A model generated the notes under the pieces. It searched no databases and was not told the DNA's origin. It saw nothing but the letters and a program-made list of their open reading frames with translations. Positions 1-6,917 of a stretch of DNA of 64,000 nt are shown here, piece after piece. Numbering within the stretch: the first letter of the stretch is position 1; every line of letters starts with the position of its first letter. Source of the DNA: Ruminococcus sp. (GTDB taxonomy: Bacteria > Bacillota > Clostridia > Oscillospirales > Acutalibacteraceae); contig DPHV01000031.1 in NCBI GenBank assembly GCA_003521625.1, forward strand, positions 1 to 64,000. Reading direction: 5' to 3'. Position numbers and translations under genes: made by a program.

Positions 1-1
1 T

Positions 2-865
2 GGAATGAGCCAGCGTGACATTGCAGAGCAAATCAAAAATCTCTATGATGTTGAAATCTCGCCCGAGCTTGTCAGCAAGATAAGCGAGAAGATTATGCCT
101 GACGTTACTGCATGGCAAAACCGACCTCTTGAAGCAGTATATCCGTTCGTGTTTATGGACGCAATTCATTACAAGGTCAAGGAGAATCATCAGTATATCA
201 CGAAGGCTGCATATGTAGTTTTGGGCATCAATCTTGACGGTCGGAAAGATATTCTCGGCATATGGATTGGCGAAAATGAGAGCAGTAAATTCTGGCTGAA
301 TGTGTTGAACGAACTCAAAACCCGTGGAATTAAGGATGTATTTCTGTTCTGCGTGGACGGTCTGACAGGCTTCAAACAAGCCATTGAGGCGGCTTTCCCA
401 AATGCACAAATCCAGCGTTGCATCATTCATCAGATACGCTCAAGCACAAGATTTGTAAGCTACAAGCACATCAAAGAGCTGATGGCTGACCTCAAGAAAG
501 TGTATCAGGCAATCAGCGAGGAAGAAGCTATGAACAACCTGATTTTGTTCAAGGATAAGTGGGGCAAAACCTATCCGTCCTGCGTTAAAAGCTGGGAAGA
601 AAATTGGGATATTCTCTCCACATTCTTCGCATATCCGCCCGAGGTTCGGAAGATAATATATACAACGAATATTATCGAAGGCTTGAACCGTCAGTTCAGG
701 CAGATTACGAAAAACAAGCCGTCATTCACAAACGATGACAGCCTGCGCAAAATGTTGTATTTAGCGTCGCAAAAGATTGTCGAACGCTGGACACAAAGAT
801 GTCGAAACTGGGATGTAGTTTTAAGCCAGTTATCGATAATATTTGAGGACAGAATACCTGCTTGA
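2..865 (+). CDS. IS256-family transposase, 5' end outside the window
   Basis: This is a DDE transposase that would catalyse cut-and-paste or copy-out movement of an insertion sequence. The reading frame is open to the left edge, so the N-terminal DNA-binding part lies outside. Counting from the first Met (base 5), the catalytic residues are visible: D52 in FVFMDAIHY, D118 in FLFCVDG, and E225 in YTTNIIEGLNRQFR, the typical IS256 C-terminal signature. The C-x2-H motif CIIHQIR after the second Asp is also characteristic. The catalytic region is therefore intact and the element may be functional. No accessory gene is seen. It marks the left part of the window as mobile or formerly mobile DNA. 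Confidence 0.93.
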   Translation, partial: GMSQRDIAEQIKNLYDVEISPELVSKISEKIMPDVTAWQNRPLEAVYPFVFMDAIHYKVKENHQYITKAAYVVLGINLDGRKDILGIWIGENESSKFWLNVLNELKTRGIKDVFLFCVDGLTGFKQAIEAAFPNAQIQRCIIHQIRSSTRFVSYKHIKELMADLKKVYQAISEEEAMNNLILFKDKWGKTYPSCVKSWEENWDILSTFFAYPPEVRKIIYTTNIIEGLNRQFRQITKNKPSFTNDDSLRKMLYLASQKIVERWTQRCRNWDVVLSQLSIIFEDRIPA

Positions 866-907
866 TTGCACCGCAATCCAGTATTCTTTTATTGCTTGAA
901 GGATTAT

Positions 908-935
908 TATTTACACAAAATTTTATGGGCTGCCC
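908..935 (+). mobile_element. probable right end of the IS256-type element
   Basis: About 45-70 bases after the transposase stop lies a segment beginning ATTTACACAAAATTTT and ending in GGGCTGCCC. IS256-family right ends commonly lie this close to the transposase stop and have a TTACACAAAA-like stretch. The matching left inverted repeat is outside the window, so the exact boundary cannot be fixed here. The next gene starts its 3' end at 946, consistent with the insertion stopping just before it. Confidence 0.35.
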
Positions 936-945
936 TGTTTTTGCT

Positions 946-1839
946 TTATTCTACATCTATGATTTTTGACGCTTGCTCAAATGAGATAATCCCATCTATA
1001 CAATCATTTCTGGCTTTGATAGCTTTGTTGTGCCAATCGCAATACTGAGTATAGGTAAGATCCTTTGCAGAAGGTTTCTTTTCCAAGTTTAACGCTCGTT
1101 CGTAACGCTTGCACATTCTCTGATTGACTTTGTCAAAGAGGATTTCTATATCGGACTTTGAGGAAAGTTTTGGTGCAAAAACTCTGCAAGTGGTTACTCC
1201 GTCACCGAGAGTGTTTCCGCAATACTTATTTTTCTTTTTGGTTTTAGTTTTGAAATATCTCCCACAAAGCCGGCATTTCGATATGTTCGGCTTTAGCCTT
1301 ACAAAGTGCATCAGAAGAAATTTATAATAATCATCGGGATTTTGAAAACGATATTCCCTTTCAAAAGAGTTCTTCTTTTCGTTATAGCTATATTTTATAT
1401 TGCAATCAAAATTGCTGAGAAAGCTAAAACTATCGTCAAGCTCCATATCAATACTCTCATTGATGCGATATAGAAATTTATTAACGGAGAAGTGTAGATT
1501 TGCAATATGAAGGATGGATGTCCTAAGTTCATCACTTGCGATAAAGCTTGGACAGATATCTATTCTTGTCCAATAATCGTTGACCAACTGAACTGCGTGA
1601 TTGAAAACATCAAAACCCACACAGTGCTTTAGTTCCTTATTTGATGTGTACTGATTTTGAAAATCATCAGTTAATTCAGCGTTGCTCAGAAAACGCTGTA
1701 GCATAATTCCTGCAAAATCAAGAATTTCGTCAACAGCAGTTGTATCAGGCAACTTTTCTGCACTGCTGTCAGTGTGAAATATTCTTTTTAAATTTCCCTC
1801 ATCATCTATACGAACTGATAAATATTTTTCTTGCAACAC
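946..1839 (-). CDS. uncharacterised protein with a C-terminal Cys4 zinc-ribbon-like motif
   Basis: The product is 297 aa and I cannot assign a function. Residues 1-185 look like a mixed alpha/beta domain without a recognised motif. Residues 189-218 carry four cysteines (CRLCG at 189-192, YCG at 207, TTC at 218) inside a very basic segment (KTKTKKKNK), which suggests a zinc-binding finger contacting nucleic acid. The last 70 residues are helical. The layout recalls DUF6076-type proteins that accompany mobile elements in Clostridia, but that is a weak recollection. The likely start is GTG at 1839, preceded by AAGGAAG about 7 bases upstream. It is transcribed away from the RepA-like gene, with a long perfect inverted repeat between them. 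Confidence 0.72.
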   Translation of the reverse strand: MLQEKYLSVRIDDEGNLKRIFHTDSSAEKLPDTTAVDEILDFAGIMLQRFLSNAELTDDFQNQYTSNKELKHCVGFDVFNHAVQLVNDYWTRIDICPSFIASDELRTSILHIANLHFSVNKFLYRINESIDMELDDSFSFLSNFDCNIKYSYNEKKNSFEREYRFQNPDDYYKFLLMHFVRLKPNISKCRLCGRYFKTKTKKKNKYCGNTLGDGVTTCRVFAPKLSSKSDIEILFDKVNQRMCKRYERALNLEKKPSAKDLTYTQYCDWHNKAIKARNDCIDGIISFEQASKIIDVE

Positions 1840-1857
1840 AATGAATCTTCCTTTTGT

Positions 1858-1899
1858 AAAAAAGTAAACTTTTGCGTTTTTGTGAAAGTTTACTTTTTT
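1858..1899. promoter_or_regulatory. 15-bp perfect inverted repeat between divergent genes (candidate operator)
   Basis: AAAAAAGTAAACTTT (1858-1872) is mirrored exactly by AAAGTTTACTTTTTT (1885-1899) with a 12-base spacer. It lies about 20 bases upstream of the leftward gene (start 1839) and about 100 bases upstream of the rightward RepA-like gene. Its position between divergent genes favours a protein-binding operator over a terminator. A second, shorter palindrome (GGTATA 1941-1946 and TATACC 1960-1965) sits closer to the RepA-like start. Confidence 0.5.
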
Positions 1900-1994
1900 A
1901 TTTAAATATGATACTCGCTATTTTATCATTATATCATGTCGGTATAAAAATTCAAATTCTATACCAACGGAATTAAAACAAGGGAGGATTAAAA

Positions 1995-3080
1995 ATGTTA
2001 AGAGAAAATGATTTACTGAAAACTATTGACGGTGAAACGCTTTTGAATTCGCCGTTGAACTCACCTGAGTTTATTGTATCACACCTGATTCCGCAGGGAA
2101 TACATTTGCTTGGCGGTTCACCGAAGATAGGAAAGTCGTGGCTTGTGCTTTGGATGTGTCTGCAAATTGCAAACGGTAAACCTATCTGGAATTACGAAAC
2201 ACGCAAGGGAACAGTTTTGTATCTTGCACTTGAGGACAGCTTTGAAAGACTGCAATCAAGACTTCTTGAAATCACAGACGAAGCTCCAAGCAATCTGCAC
2301 TTTGCAATATTGTCAAAAAGTATTGACGACGGCTTGAACAGGCAGATAGAAAACTTCATAGCTGAACATCCGGATACAGTTTTTATTGCGATTGATACTT
2401 TGCAGAGGATAAGAAACAATGATACAAAAAGCAATCCATACGCAAGTGATTATGATGACCTGACTTTCCTGAAAGAGATTGCAAACAAAAATCATATTGC
2501 AATTTTGCTTGTGCATCATCTGAGAAAGCAGAGGGATGACGATCCTCTTAATATGCTTTCGGGTTCAACCGGTTTATCGGGAGCAGTTGATACTGTCTTT
2601 GTTTTGAGCAGACCAAAACGAACAGACAATCTTGCAACGCTGTATTGCTTGGGCAGAGATATTGAAACGATTGAAATACCGCTTGAGTTTTCTGAAAAGA
2701 ATTTCGTATGGTCAAAGAACAACGGAGAAGAAGTTATCGTTAAAATGCTTGACGAGGTTGTAGTTGCCGTAGATAATTATTTCTCTTCTGCTGTTGAAAA
2801 ATCTTTTAAGGGAACGGCAACCGAGCTTGCAGAGCTTATCAAAGAAAACAGCGGAACTGAAATAACACCACCGATACTTTCTAAAAGACTTCTGAAATTT
2901 CATTCTCAATTTTGCAGTCTGGGGTACTGCTGTGAATTCGGAAGAACTAATCAGGGGAGATTTATTAAAATTGAAAAGCTCGGTGACGGCAGTGACATTA
3001 GTGACGGTAAATATAATACAAAGCCAAGTGTCAATCCTTCCGTCACACTGTCACGCAAAGAGCCGTGTCAGCCAACGTGA
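1995..3080 (+). CDS. RepA-like RecA-fold ATPase (mobile-element replication helicase family)
   Basis: The product is 361 aa. Walker A is GGSPKIGKSW at residues 40-49 (K47), and Walker B is VFIAIDTLQRI with D134. A following motif, ILLVHHLRK, fits the RecA/KaiC-fold hexameric helicase group that includes plasmid RepA. The N-terminal ATPase core is followed by a helical C-terminal region (about 240-330) and a low-complexity Ser/Asp-rich tail. A good ribosome site, GGGAGG, precedes ATG 1995. Such genes in Firmicutes mobile elements are thought to unwind DNA at a replication or transfer origin. It sits just before an oriT-like repeat and a ribbon-helix-helix gene, supporting a mobile-element origin. 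It could instead be a host RecA-fold ATPase, but the neighbourhood argues against that. Confidence 0.75.
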   Translation: MLRENDLLKTIDGETLLNSPLNSPEFIVSHLIPQGIHLLGGSPKIGKSWLVLWMCLQIANGKPIWNYETRKGTVLYLALEDSFERLQSRLLEITDEAPSNLHFAILSKSIDDGLNRQIENFIAEHPDTVFIAIDTLQRIRNNDTKSNPYASDYDDLTFLKEIANKNHIAILLVHHLRKQRDDDPLNMLSGSTGLSGAVDTVFVLSRPKRTDNLATLYCLGRDIETIEIPLEFSEKNFVWSKNNGEEVIVKMLDEVVVAVDNYFSSAVEKSFKGTATELAELIKENSGTEITPPILSKRLLKFHSQFCSLGYCCEFGRTNQGRFIKIEKLGDGSDISDGKYNTKPSVNPSVTLSRKEPCQPT

Positions 3081-3489
3081 GGCGTTTTGTGCGATTATTT
3101 TGCCATGGGTGAGAAAGTACCCGATTGCAAGCGAAAATCGAAATTCGGGCAAATTTACGGCAGAAAGGAAAACGGCTTTTCAAAAGGATGTTCTAATATC
3201 TGCCCGTGATTTATAGGGTAGGTAGTCAAGCAGGAGAAAGCAAGGGGCACTGATGTATGCCCCTTGCGTACCACATCGTACGGCAGTGCCGACCGAAGAT
3301 TTGGCTTTAACAAGCCGTTTTTCGATAAAACACAGTATCGTTTTATGGGAGTCAAAAGGTGATACTTTTGTGGGTCGTGATTTCGGTTTTGGTGTATCGG
3401 TGTATCCCATAATCGAAAATAATCCGATAAACAAGCCGTTTTTGCAGGAGTCAGCAAGTGTGTATCAGAATACAGGGAGGTGTTCAGTA
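3081..3489 (+). other. 409-base non-coding stretch with an oriT-like inverted repeat
   Basis: I see no convincing gene here. The clearest structure is a perfect 10-bp inverted repeat, GCAAGGGGCA (3240-3249) and TGCCCCTTGC (3258-3267), with an 8-base spacer, followed by GCGTACCACATCGTACGG. A GC-rich arm pair next to a short unpaired stretch, directly upstream of a small DNA-binding protein gene, is the usual layout of a mobilisation origin, where a relaxase nicks beside the hairpin. No relaxase gene is present nearby, so the assignment is inference. A terminator is unlikely because no T-run follows. Confidence 0.45.
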
Positions 3490-3900
3490 ATGACAAATGA
3501 AAAACAGAGAATAAGCCTTTTTCTTGACAAGGATTTTGTGGAGAAAATGGATAAAGAAATCAAGTCGGCAGGCTTTAAATCGAGGAATGATTTTGTTGCC
3601 TATGCGGTCAATTCGTATTTTGCAGACAAGCTTTTGTCGGATGAAAATTCTGTTGTCAATGAAAAGCTCGCAAAGGAAATTGCGAAGTCTGGTGAGAAAC
3701 AGCAGAAAAGAATTTCAAAAGGGCTGTTCCGATATGCAGTTGAGCTTGAGCTGATTATGAAAATACTTGCCGAGGAAAAACATTTTTCAAAGGAAAGACT
3801 TGAAGCAATGAGAAAAGAAGCGATAAATAATGTCCGCCGTACAAGAGGCAAGGTACGGCTTGACGATTTATTTGAGCGAAAAGATTATAAGTCACTGTAA
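3490..3900 (+). CDS. ribbon-helix-helix type DNA-binding protein, possible relaxosome accessory factor
   Basis: The product is 136 aa when started at ATG 3490, which follows the ribosome site CAGGGAGG; upstream in-frame extension to 3253 lacks such a site and runs through the oriT-like repeat. Residues 5-45 (QRISLFLDKDFVEKMDKEI then SRNDFVAYAVNSYF) match the strand-helix-helix pattern of MetJ/Arc-type repressors. The rest is a long charged helix. Small ribbon-helix-helix proteins next to oriT act as MobC/NikA-like relaxosome proteins or as copy-number and transfer repressors. Either role would fit; binding to the inverted repeat at 1858-1899 or at 3240-3267 is a reasonable guess. Confidence 0.7.
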   Translation: MTNEKQRISLFLDKDFVEKMDKEIKSAGFKSRNDFVAYAVNSYFADKLLSDENSVVNEKLAKEIAKSGEKQQKRISKGLFRYAVELELIMKILAEEKHFSKERLEAMRKEAINNVRRTRGKVRLDDLFERKDYKSL

Positions 3901-4017
3901 AAATCAACAAGCTATAATTCACTATGCAAGGTAAATTATTATTCGGAATGGAGGAACAAAGGATGAATATTACATTCAAAAATTCAGCATAATGAATATG
4001 AGGAAGGAGAGATAGCG

Positions 4018-4179
4018 ATTAATAAAAACGAATGTGAAAAGCTAAGAATGCAGATGTCAAAGGAAATATGGTTGTCTTTCTTTAACGAATATTTATTCAG
4101 AAACGGGCTGATAACGCAGGAGGAAAGACTAAAAATGAACGGAAAAATCGCATCGTACATCAGCCGAATCAGGAAATGA
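4018..4179 (+). CDS. small 53-aa mobile-element protein, probable ATT start
   Basis: This short gene encodes 53 aa, with EKLRMQMSKEIWLSFFNEYL in the first half and ITQEERLKMNGKIASYI in the second. Two-helix proteins of this size and pattern are frequent in clostridial mobile elements; the function is unknown to me. The best start is ATT at 4018, seven to eight bases after GAAGGAGAG; the first in-frame ATG (4048) has no ribosome site and would remove ten conserved-looking residues. It follows the ribbon-helix-helix gene on the same strand and is the last gene of the element-like block. Confidence 0.6.
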   Translation: MNKNECEKLRMQMSKEIWLSFFNEYLFRNGLITQEERLKMNGKIASYISRIRK

Positions 4180-4182
4180 AAA

Positions 4183-4208
4183 AGCTGCCGAGTGAAAATT
4201 CGGCGGCT
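4183..4208 (+). terminator. hairpin after the mobile-element block
   Basis: AGCTGCCGA (4183-4191) pairs with TCGGCGGCT (4200-4208), with one G-U pair and an 8-base loop. It lies 3 bases after the 53-aa gene. No clear T-run follows, so termination would be weak. Confidence 0.45.
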
Positions 4209-4217
4209 AATACATAA

Positions 4218-4254
4218 AATAACTTACTTATTATCTTGCTTGTTGACTTGCGTG
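4218..4254. repeat. left copy of the 12-bp-period repeat that frames the Fic gene
   Basis: CTTAC/CTTGC cores fall at 4223, 4235 and 4247, exactly 12 bases apart, ending in CTTGCGTG. The same sequence with one extra 12-bp unit recurs at 5308-5356. The copy ends three bases before the stop codon of the fic gene. Confidence 0.75.
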
Positions 4255-4256
4255 TT

Positions 4257-5249
4257 TTACTTTTTAATATATCTCTGATTGCGGCTGGTGGGTTTGTCGG
4301 GGATAGTCATCTGAATCAGATTCATTTCAATTGCAGGGTTGAGGTAATTTTTTCTGAAGGTTTCTCTTGATTTCAGATTCAGCTTTTTCAGAATTTCTGC
4401 CGTGGTGTACGGAACGTCAAACTCCATAACGTCAAGCAATTTTTTTACGTAACTGCTGCTTTGTGAGTCGTCGGATTTTGTCTGTGAAATAATTTCCGTA
4501 AGAATTTCGTCAATCATCTCAAGCATAAATTCAACGAATAGATTTGAGTTGCCCTCAACGTGACATTCTGAAATTGCGTTGTAGTATCTATCCTGATATT
4601 TCTGAATCTGACTTTCAATAGGGATGAACTGAAAAATCGGTTTCCACTTTGTCAGAATCGCAGTCTGCCAGAGCCTAGCCATACGACCGTTGCCATCCGA
4701 GAACGGATGAATGAAAACAAATTCATAATGAAAAACGGATGATAAAATCAGAGGGTGAACGCTGTCCTTTTCTCTGCTCATCCAATCGAATAAATCCGCA
4801 ATCAAAGACGGTACAAGGTTTGCAGGCGGAGCCATAAAAATACATCTGTCACCGTCAAAGACTCCTTCTTCTCCATGTCTGAAACTGCCCGACTCATTCA
4901 CAAGAGCGTAAGTCATTATGCTGTGATATTTTTTTAGCTCGTCGACTGAAAAAGTGTTGATTTCATTCAGCTTGTCGTAAGCATCATAGGCGTTTTTTAC
5001 CTCCTGAATTTCTCTCTGAAGACCTAAAACAATGTGACCGTTGATTACATCCCTGACCTCTGACAGCGACAGAGAGTTAGCCTCAATAGCAAGAGATGAG
5101 TAAATGGATTTGATTCTGTTGTTTTTTCTCAGCTGCGGTTTCGATTCAAAATCATTGTAGTTGCTGATTCTGCCTATCTTTTCTGAAATTGACGAAACAA
5201 AGCCGAGCATTTTATTTGATATTGTAAACGGCGGTGCGTAGTCCGACAT
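4257..5249 (-). CDS. Fic family protein (class II-type AMPylase)
   Basis: Fic enzymes transfer AMP, or occasionally other phosphate groups, from a nucleotide to target proteins. The product is 330 aa from ATG 5249, chosen because AAAGGA precedes it by 8 bases; longer in-frame starts lie inside the promoter. The active-site loop HPFSDGNGRMARLW matches HPFx(D/E)GNGRxxR completely, so catalysis is plausible. An N-terminal segment, SSLAIEAN, resembles the inhibitory helix of class II Fic proteins, with E in place but Ala where Gly/Asn is usual and Asn one position later. The C-terminus (about 275-330) looks like a winged helix with basic residues, often seen in Fic proteins that regulate their own promoter. 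No antitoxin gene adjoins it. The whole unit lies between two copies of a 12-bp-period repeat, suggesting an inserted cassette. Confidence 0.93.
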   Translation of the reverse strand: MSDYAPPFTISNKMLGFVSSISEKIGRISNYNDFESKPQLRKNNRIKSIYSSLAIEANSLSLSEVRDVINGHIVLGLQREIQEVKNAYDAYDKLNEINTFSVDELKKYHSIMTYALVNESGSFRHGEEGVFDGDRCIFMAPPANLVPSLIADLFDWMSREKDSVHPLILSSVFHYEFVFIHPFSDGNGRMARLWQTAILTKWKPIFQFIPIESQIQKYQDRYYNAISECHVEGNSNLFVEFMLEMIDEILTEIISQTKSDDSQSSSYVKKLLDVMEFDVPYTTAEILKKLNLKSRETFRKNYLNPAIEMNLIQMTIPDKPTSRNQRYIKK

Positions 5250-5280
5250 ATACATCATTCCTTTATTTAACGCTACACTT

Positions 5281-5309
5281 ATTATAACAAATCGGAATAG
5301 AATTATCAA
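5281..5309 (-). promoter_or_regulatory. sigma-A promoter of fic
   Basis: On the minus strand TTGATA (5309-5304) and TATAAT (5286-5281) are separated by 17 bases. The -10 is about 30 bases upstream of the fic ATG. The 12-bp repeat array abuts the -35 on its upstream side, so a protein bound there could control the promoter. Confidence 0.75.
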
Positions 5310-5356
5310 TAACTTGCTTATTATCTTGCTTATTTTCTTGCTTATTTTCTTGCGTG
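5308..5356. repeat. right copy of the 12-bp-period repeat, four units
   Basis: CTTGC cores occur at 5313, 5325, 5337 and 5349 with exact 12-base spacing, then GTG. Apart from one extra unit and three substitutions it matches 4218-4254 in the same orientation. It lies directly upstream of the fic -35 box. Confidence 0.8.
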
Positions 5357-5580
5357 CTTCTTAATGTGTAACGTTTTTCTTAAAAGACTATCAAACATTT
5401 CCGAAACTAATTATCCGTTTGCCTTTATTATAAAACCTTTTCAAAACTTGAAAAAATTACAAATAATATTTTAAAAATTGAAGCGAACAATACTATTGCG
5501 GCGATAAATTGAGAAGTCAAACAGCCGCTTAAAATATAAAGATAAATTTAGAAGTTTTGAAAAAAAGGAGAAAACAAACT

Positions 5581-5778
5581 ATGTCAAGTAATAAGAATCA
5601 GCTTAACGTGCCGCAGGCAAAGGAAGCAATGGAGCGTTTCAAGATGGAATGTGCAAACGAAGTAGGCGTGAACCTCAAGCAGGGCTATAACGGCGACATT
5701 TCTGCAAGAGAAGCAGGCTCCGTAGGCGGACAGATGGTTAAAAAGATGATTGAGTCATACGAAAACAGTATGAAATAA
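5581..5778 (+). CDS. alpha/beta-type small acid-soluble spore protein
   Basis: SASPs coat and protect spore DNA and are degraded at germination. The 65-aa product contains the family features: RFKMECANEVGV, which covers the GPR protease cleavage region, and the C-terminal DNA-binding segment GDISAREAGSVGGQMVKKMI. The start at ATG 5581 is supported by AAAAGGAG upstream; an upstream TTG would place the ribosome site inside the gene. A sequence AATACTA near 5489-5495 resembles a sigma-G -10 element, but no clear -35 was found, so forespore control is inferred from the family. The gene shows the organism is a spore former. Confidence 0.93.
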   Translation: MSSNKNQLNVPQAKEAMERFKMECANEVGVNLKQGYNGDISAREAGSVGGQMVKKMIESYENSMK

Positions 5779-5819
5779 TCAAGGCTGAAAATAGTATTAT
5801 ACAATCAGCATAAATTTAA

Positions 5820-5852
5820 ACGGGCATACGAAAAATCGTGTGCCCGTGTTTT
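5820..5852 (+). terminator. terminator after the SASP gene
   Basis: ACGGGCATACGA pairs with TCGTGTGCCCGT (one G-U pair, short A-rich loop) and is followed by GTTTTG. It separates the SASP gene from the convergent oxidoreductase gene and may serve both strands. Confidence 0.75.
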
Positions 5853-5867
5853 GATTATCTTTGATGT

Positions 5868-6851
5868 TTACCTGCGTTCTTCGGGGTAAACAAGTCCCCA
5901 TTCCTTGCGCAAATCCGTCATAATTTTCATAACGTCAATTGTGCTGTCAAGCTTTAATACGCTTTCATTTCCGCTGTTAATTGCGTGTTCCATATCTTCC
6001 ATTTCATACATCAGCGCAAGCTCGGTAGCGCCTTCGGTGATTTCCGTCTTTTCGCCTGTTTCGGCGTCAACGATAAAAGCCTTGTCGGCTCGTGGATATT
6101 CCATAATCTCGATATAGCCCTTTTCAAAGCTGATAACGGCTCTTTTAGGTTGTTTTGAATGAAGGCTCAACGTAATTGTCGCCATTTCCGACTCGTCATT
6201 CATCATAATTATTGAAGCCTGCTCGTCAACGCCGCTTTCGGCAAATTTTACCTGACTTTTAATTTCTGTCGGCTGACTGCTCATAAAGCTCCTTGCAAGG
6301 CTGAGCGAATAAACGCCGATGTCGAGTAATGCACCGCCTGCAAGGTTGATATTGAAAAATCGGTTGCTCATATCGTAATCCTTGAAACTGCCGAAATTAA
6401 GCTGAATAACCTGTAATTTTCCGAGCTTTCCGCTCTGTGCAATCTGCCAGAGTTTTTTGTAAAGCGGCATATGCCAGATTGTCATAGCCTCGGCAATTAT
6501 AACGCCGTTTTCCTCTGCAAGCTTAACGGCTTCTTCAAGCTCGTCGCTGTTGAGCGTAATTGCCTTTTCGCAGAAAACGTGCTTTTTGTTTTCAAGAGCC
6601 TTGCGGATATATTGAATGTGGGTGTTGTGCGGCGTGGTGATGTAGATTATGTCAACATTTTCGTCTGTGAAAACCTCGTCAATACTGTCGTACACCTTTT
6701 TAACGCCGTATTTTTCGGCAAAGCTCAAAGCCTTTGAGTGAGTTCTGTTTGCAACGGAATAAAGTTTTTTGTCCATTTTCTGCAAAGCCTGTGCCATCTG
6801 ATTTGCGATAACGCCTGTGCCGAGAACTGCCCAGTTGAGATTTTTGTCCAT
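5868..6851 (-). CDS. Gfo/Idh/MocA family oxidoreductase
   Basis: A 327-aa NAD(P)-dependent sugar- or inositol-type dehydrogenase. The Rossmann motif is VLGTGVIA at residues 9-16. The usual EKP active-site motif is present as EKA (95-97) in HVFCEKAITL, so Pro is replaced by Ala. The substrate-domain motif GGALLDIGVY (172-181) supplies the catalytic-type Asp and Tyr. ATG 6851 is preceded by AGGAGG. The substrate cannot be told from sequence; the closest well-known group with this look is the trans-dihydrodiol dehydrogenase-like branch. It lies downstream of leuA with a hairpin between the two, so read-through from leuA is possible but not needed. Confidence 0.88.
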   Translation of the reverse strand: MDKNLNWAVLGTGVIANQMAQALQKMDKKLYSVANRTHSKALSFAEKYGVKKVYDSIDEVFTDENVDIIYITTPHNTHIQYIRKALENKKHVFCEKAITLNSDELEEAVKLAEENGVIIAEAMTIWHMPLYKKLWQIAQSGKLGKLQVIQLNFGSFKDYDMSNRFFNINLAGGALLDIGVYSLSLARSFMSSQPTEIKSQVKFAESGVDEQASIIMMNDESEMATITLSLHSKQPKRAVISFEKGYIEIMEYPRADKAFIVDAETGEKTEITEGATELALMYEMEDMEHAINSGNESVLKLDSTIDVMKIMTDLRKEWGLVYPEERR

Positions 6852-6887
6852 AATGAAACCTCCTGATATTTTTTGAATAACGCAGAA

Positions 6888-6908
6888 TGCCCCGAATAAA
6901 TCGGGGCA
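6888..6908. terminator. hairpin between leuA and the oxidoreductase gene
   Basis: TGCCCCGA (6888-6895) and TCGGGGCA (6901-6908) form a perfect stem. The T-run (ATTTTTTATTT) lies on the plus-strand side, opposite to the direction of leuA, so as a leuA terminator it would be weak. It may act as an mRNA-end hairpin. Confidence 0.45.
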
Positions 6909-6917
6909 ATTTTTTAT

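Noticed and set aside
2932..3216. A 94-aa frame overlapping the end of the RepA-like gene
   Set aside because: No ribosome site and no protein-like pattern; the neighbouring sequence is better explained as a non-coding oriT-like region.
3963..3992. Short frame MNITFKNSA resembling the start of a TnpV-like protein
   Set aside because: It stops after nine codons and the following DNA does not continue the similarity in any frame; too little to call a pseudogene.
6888..6908. Clear rho-independent terminator for leuA
   Set aside because: The stem is good but the T-run is on the opposite strand side, so I list it only as a hairpin with modest confidence.
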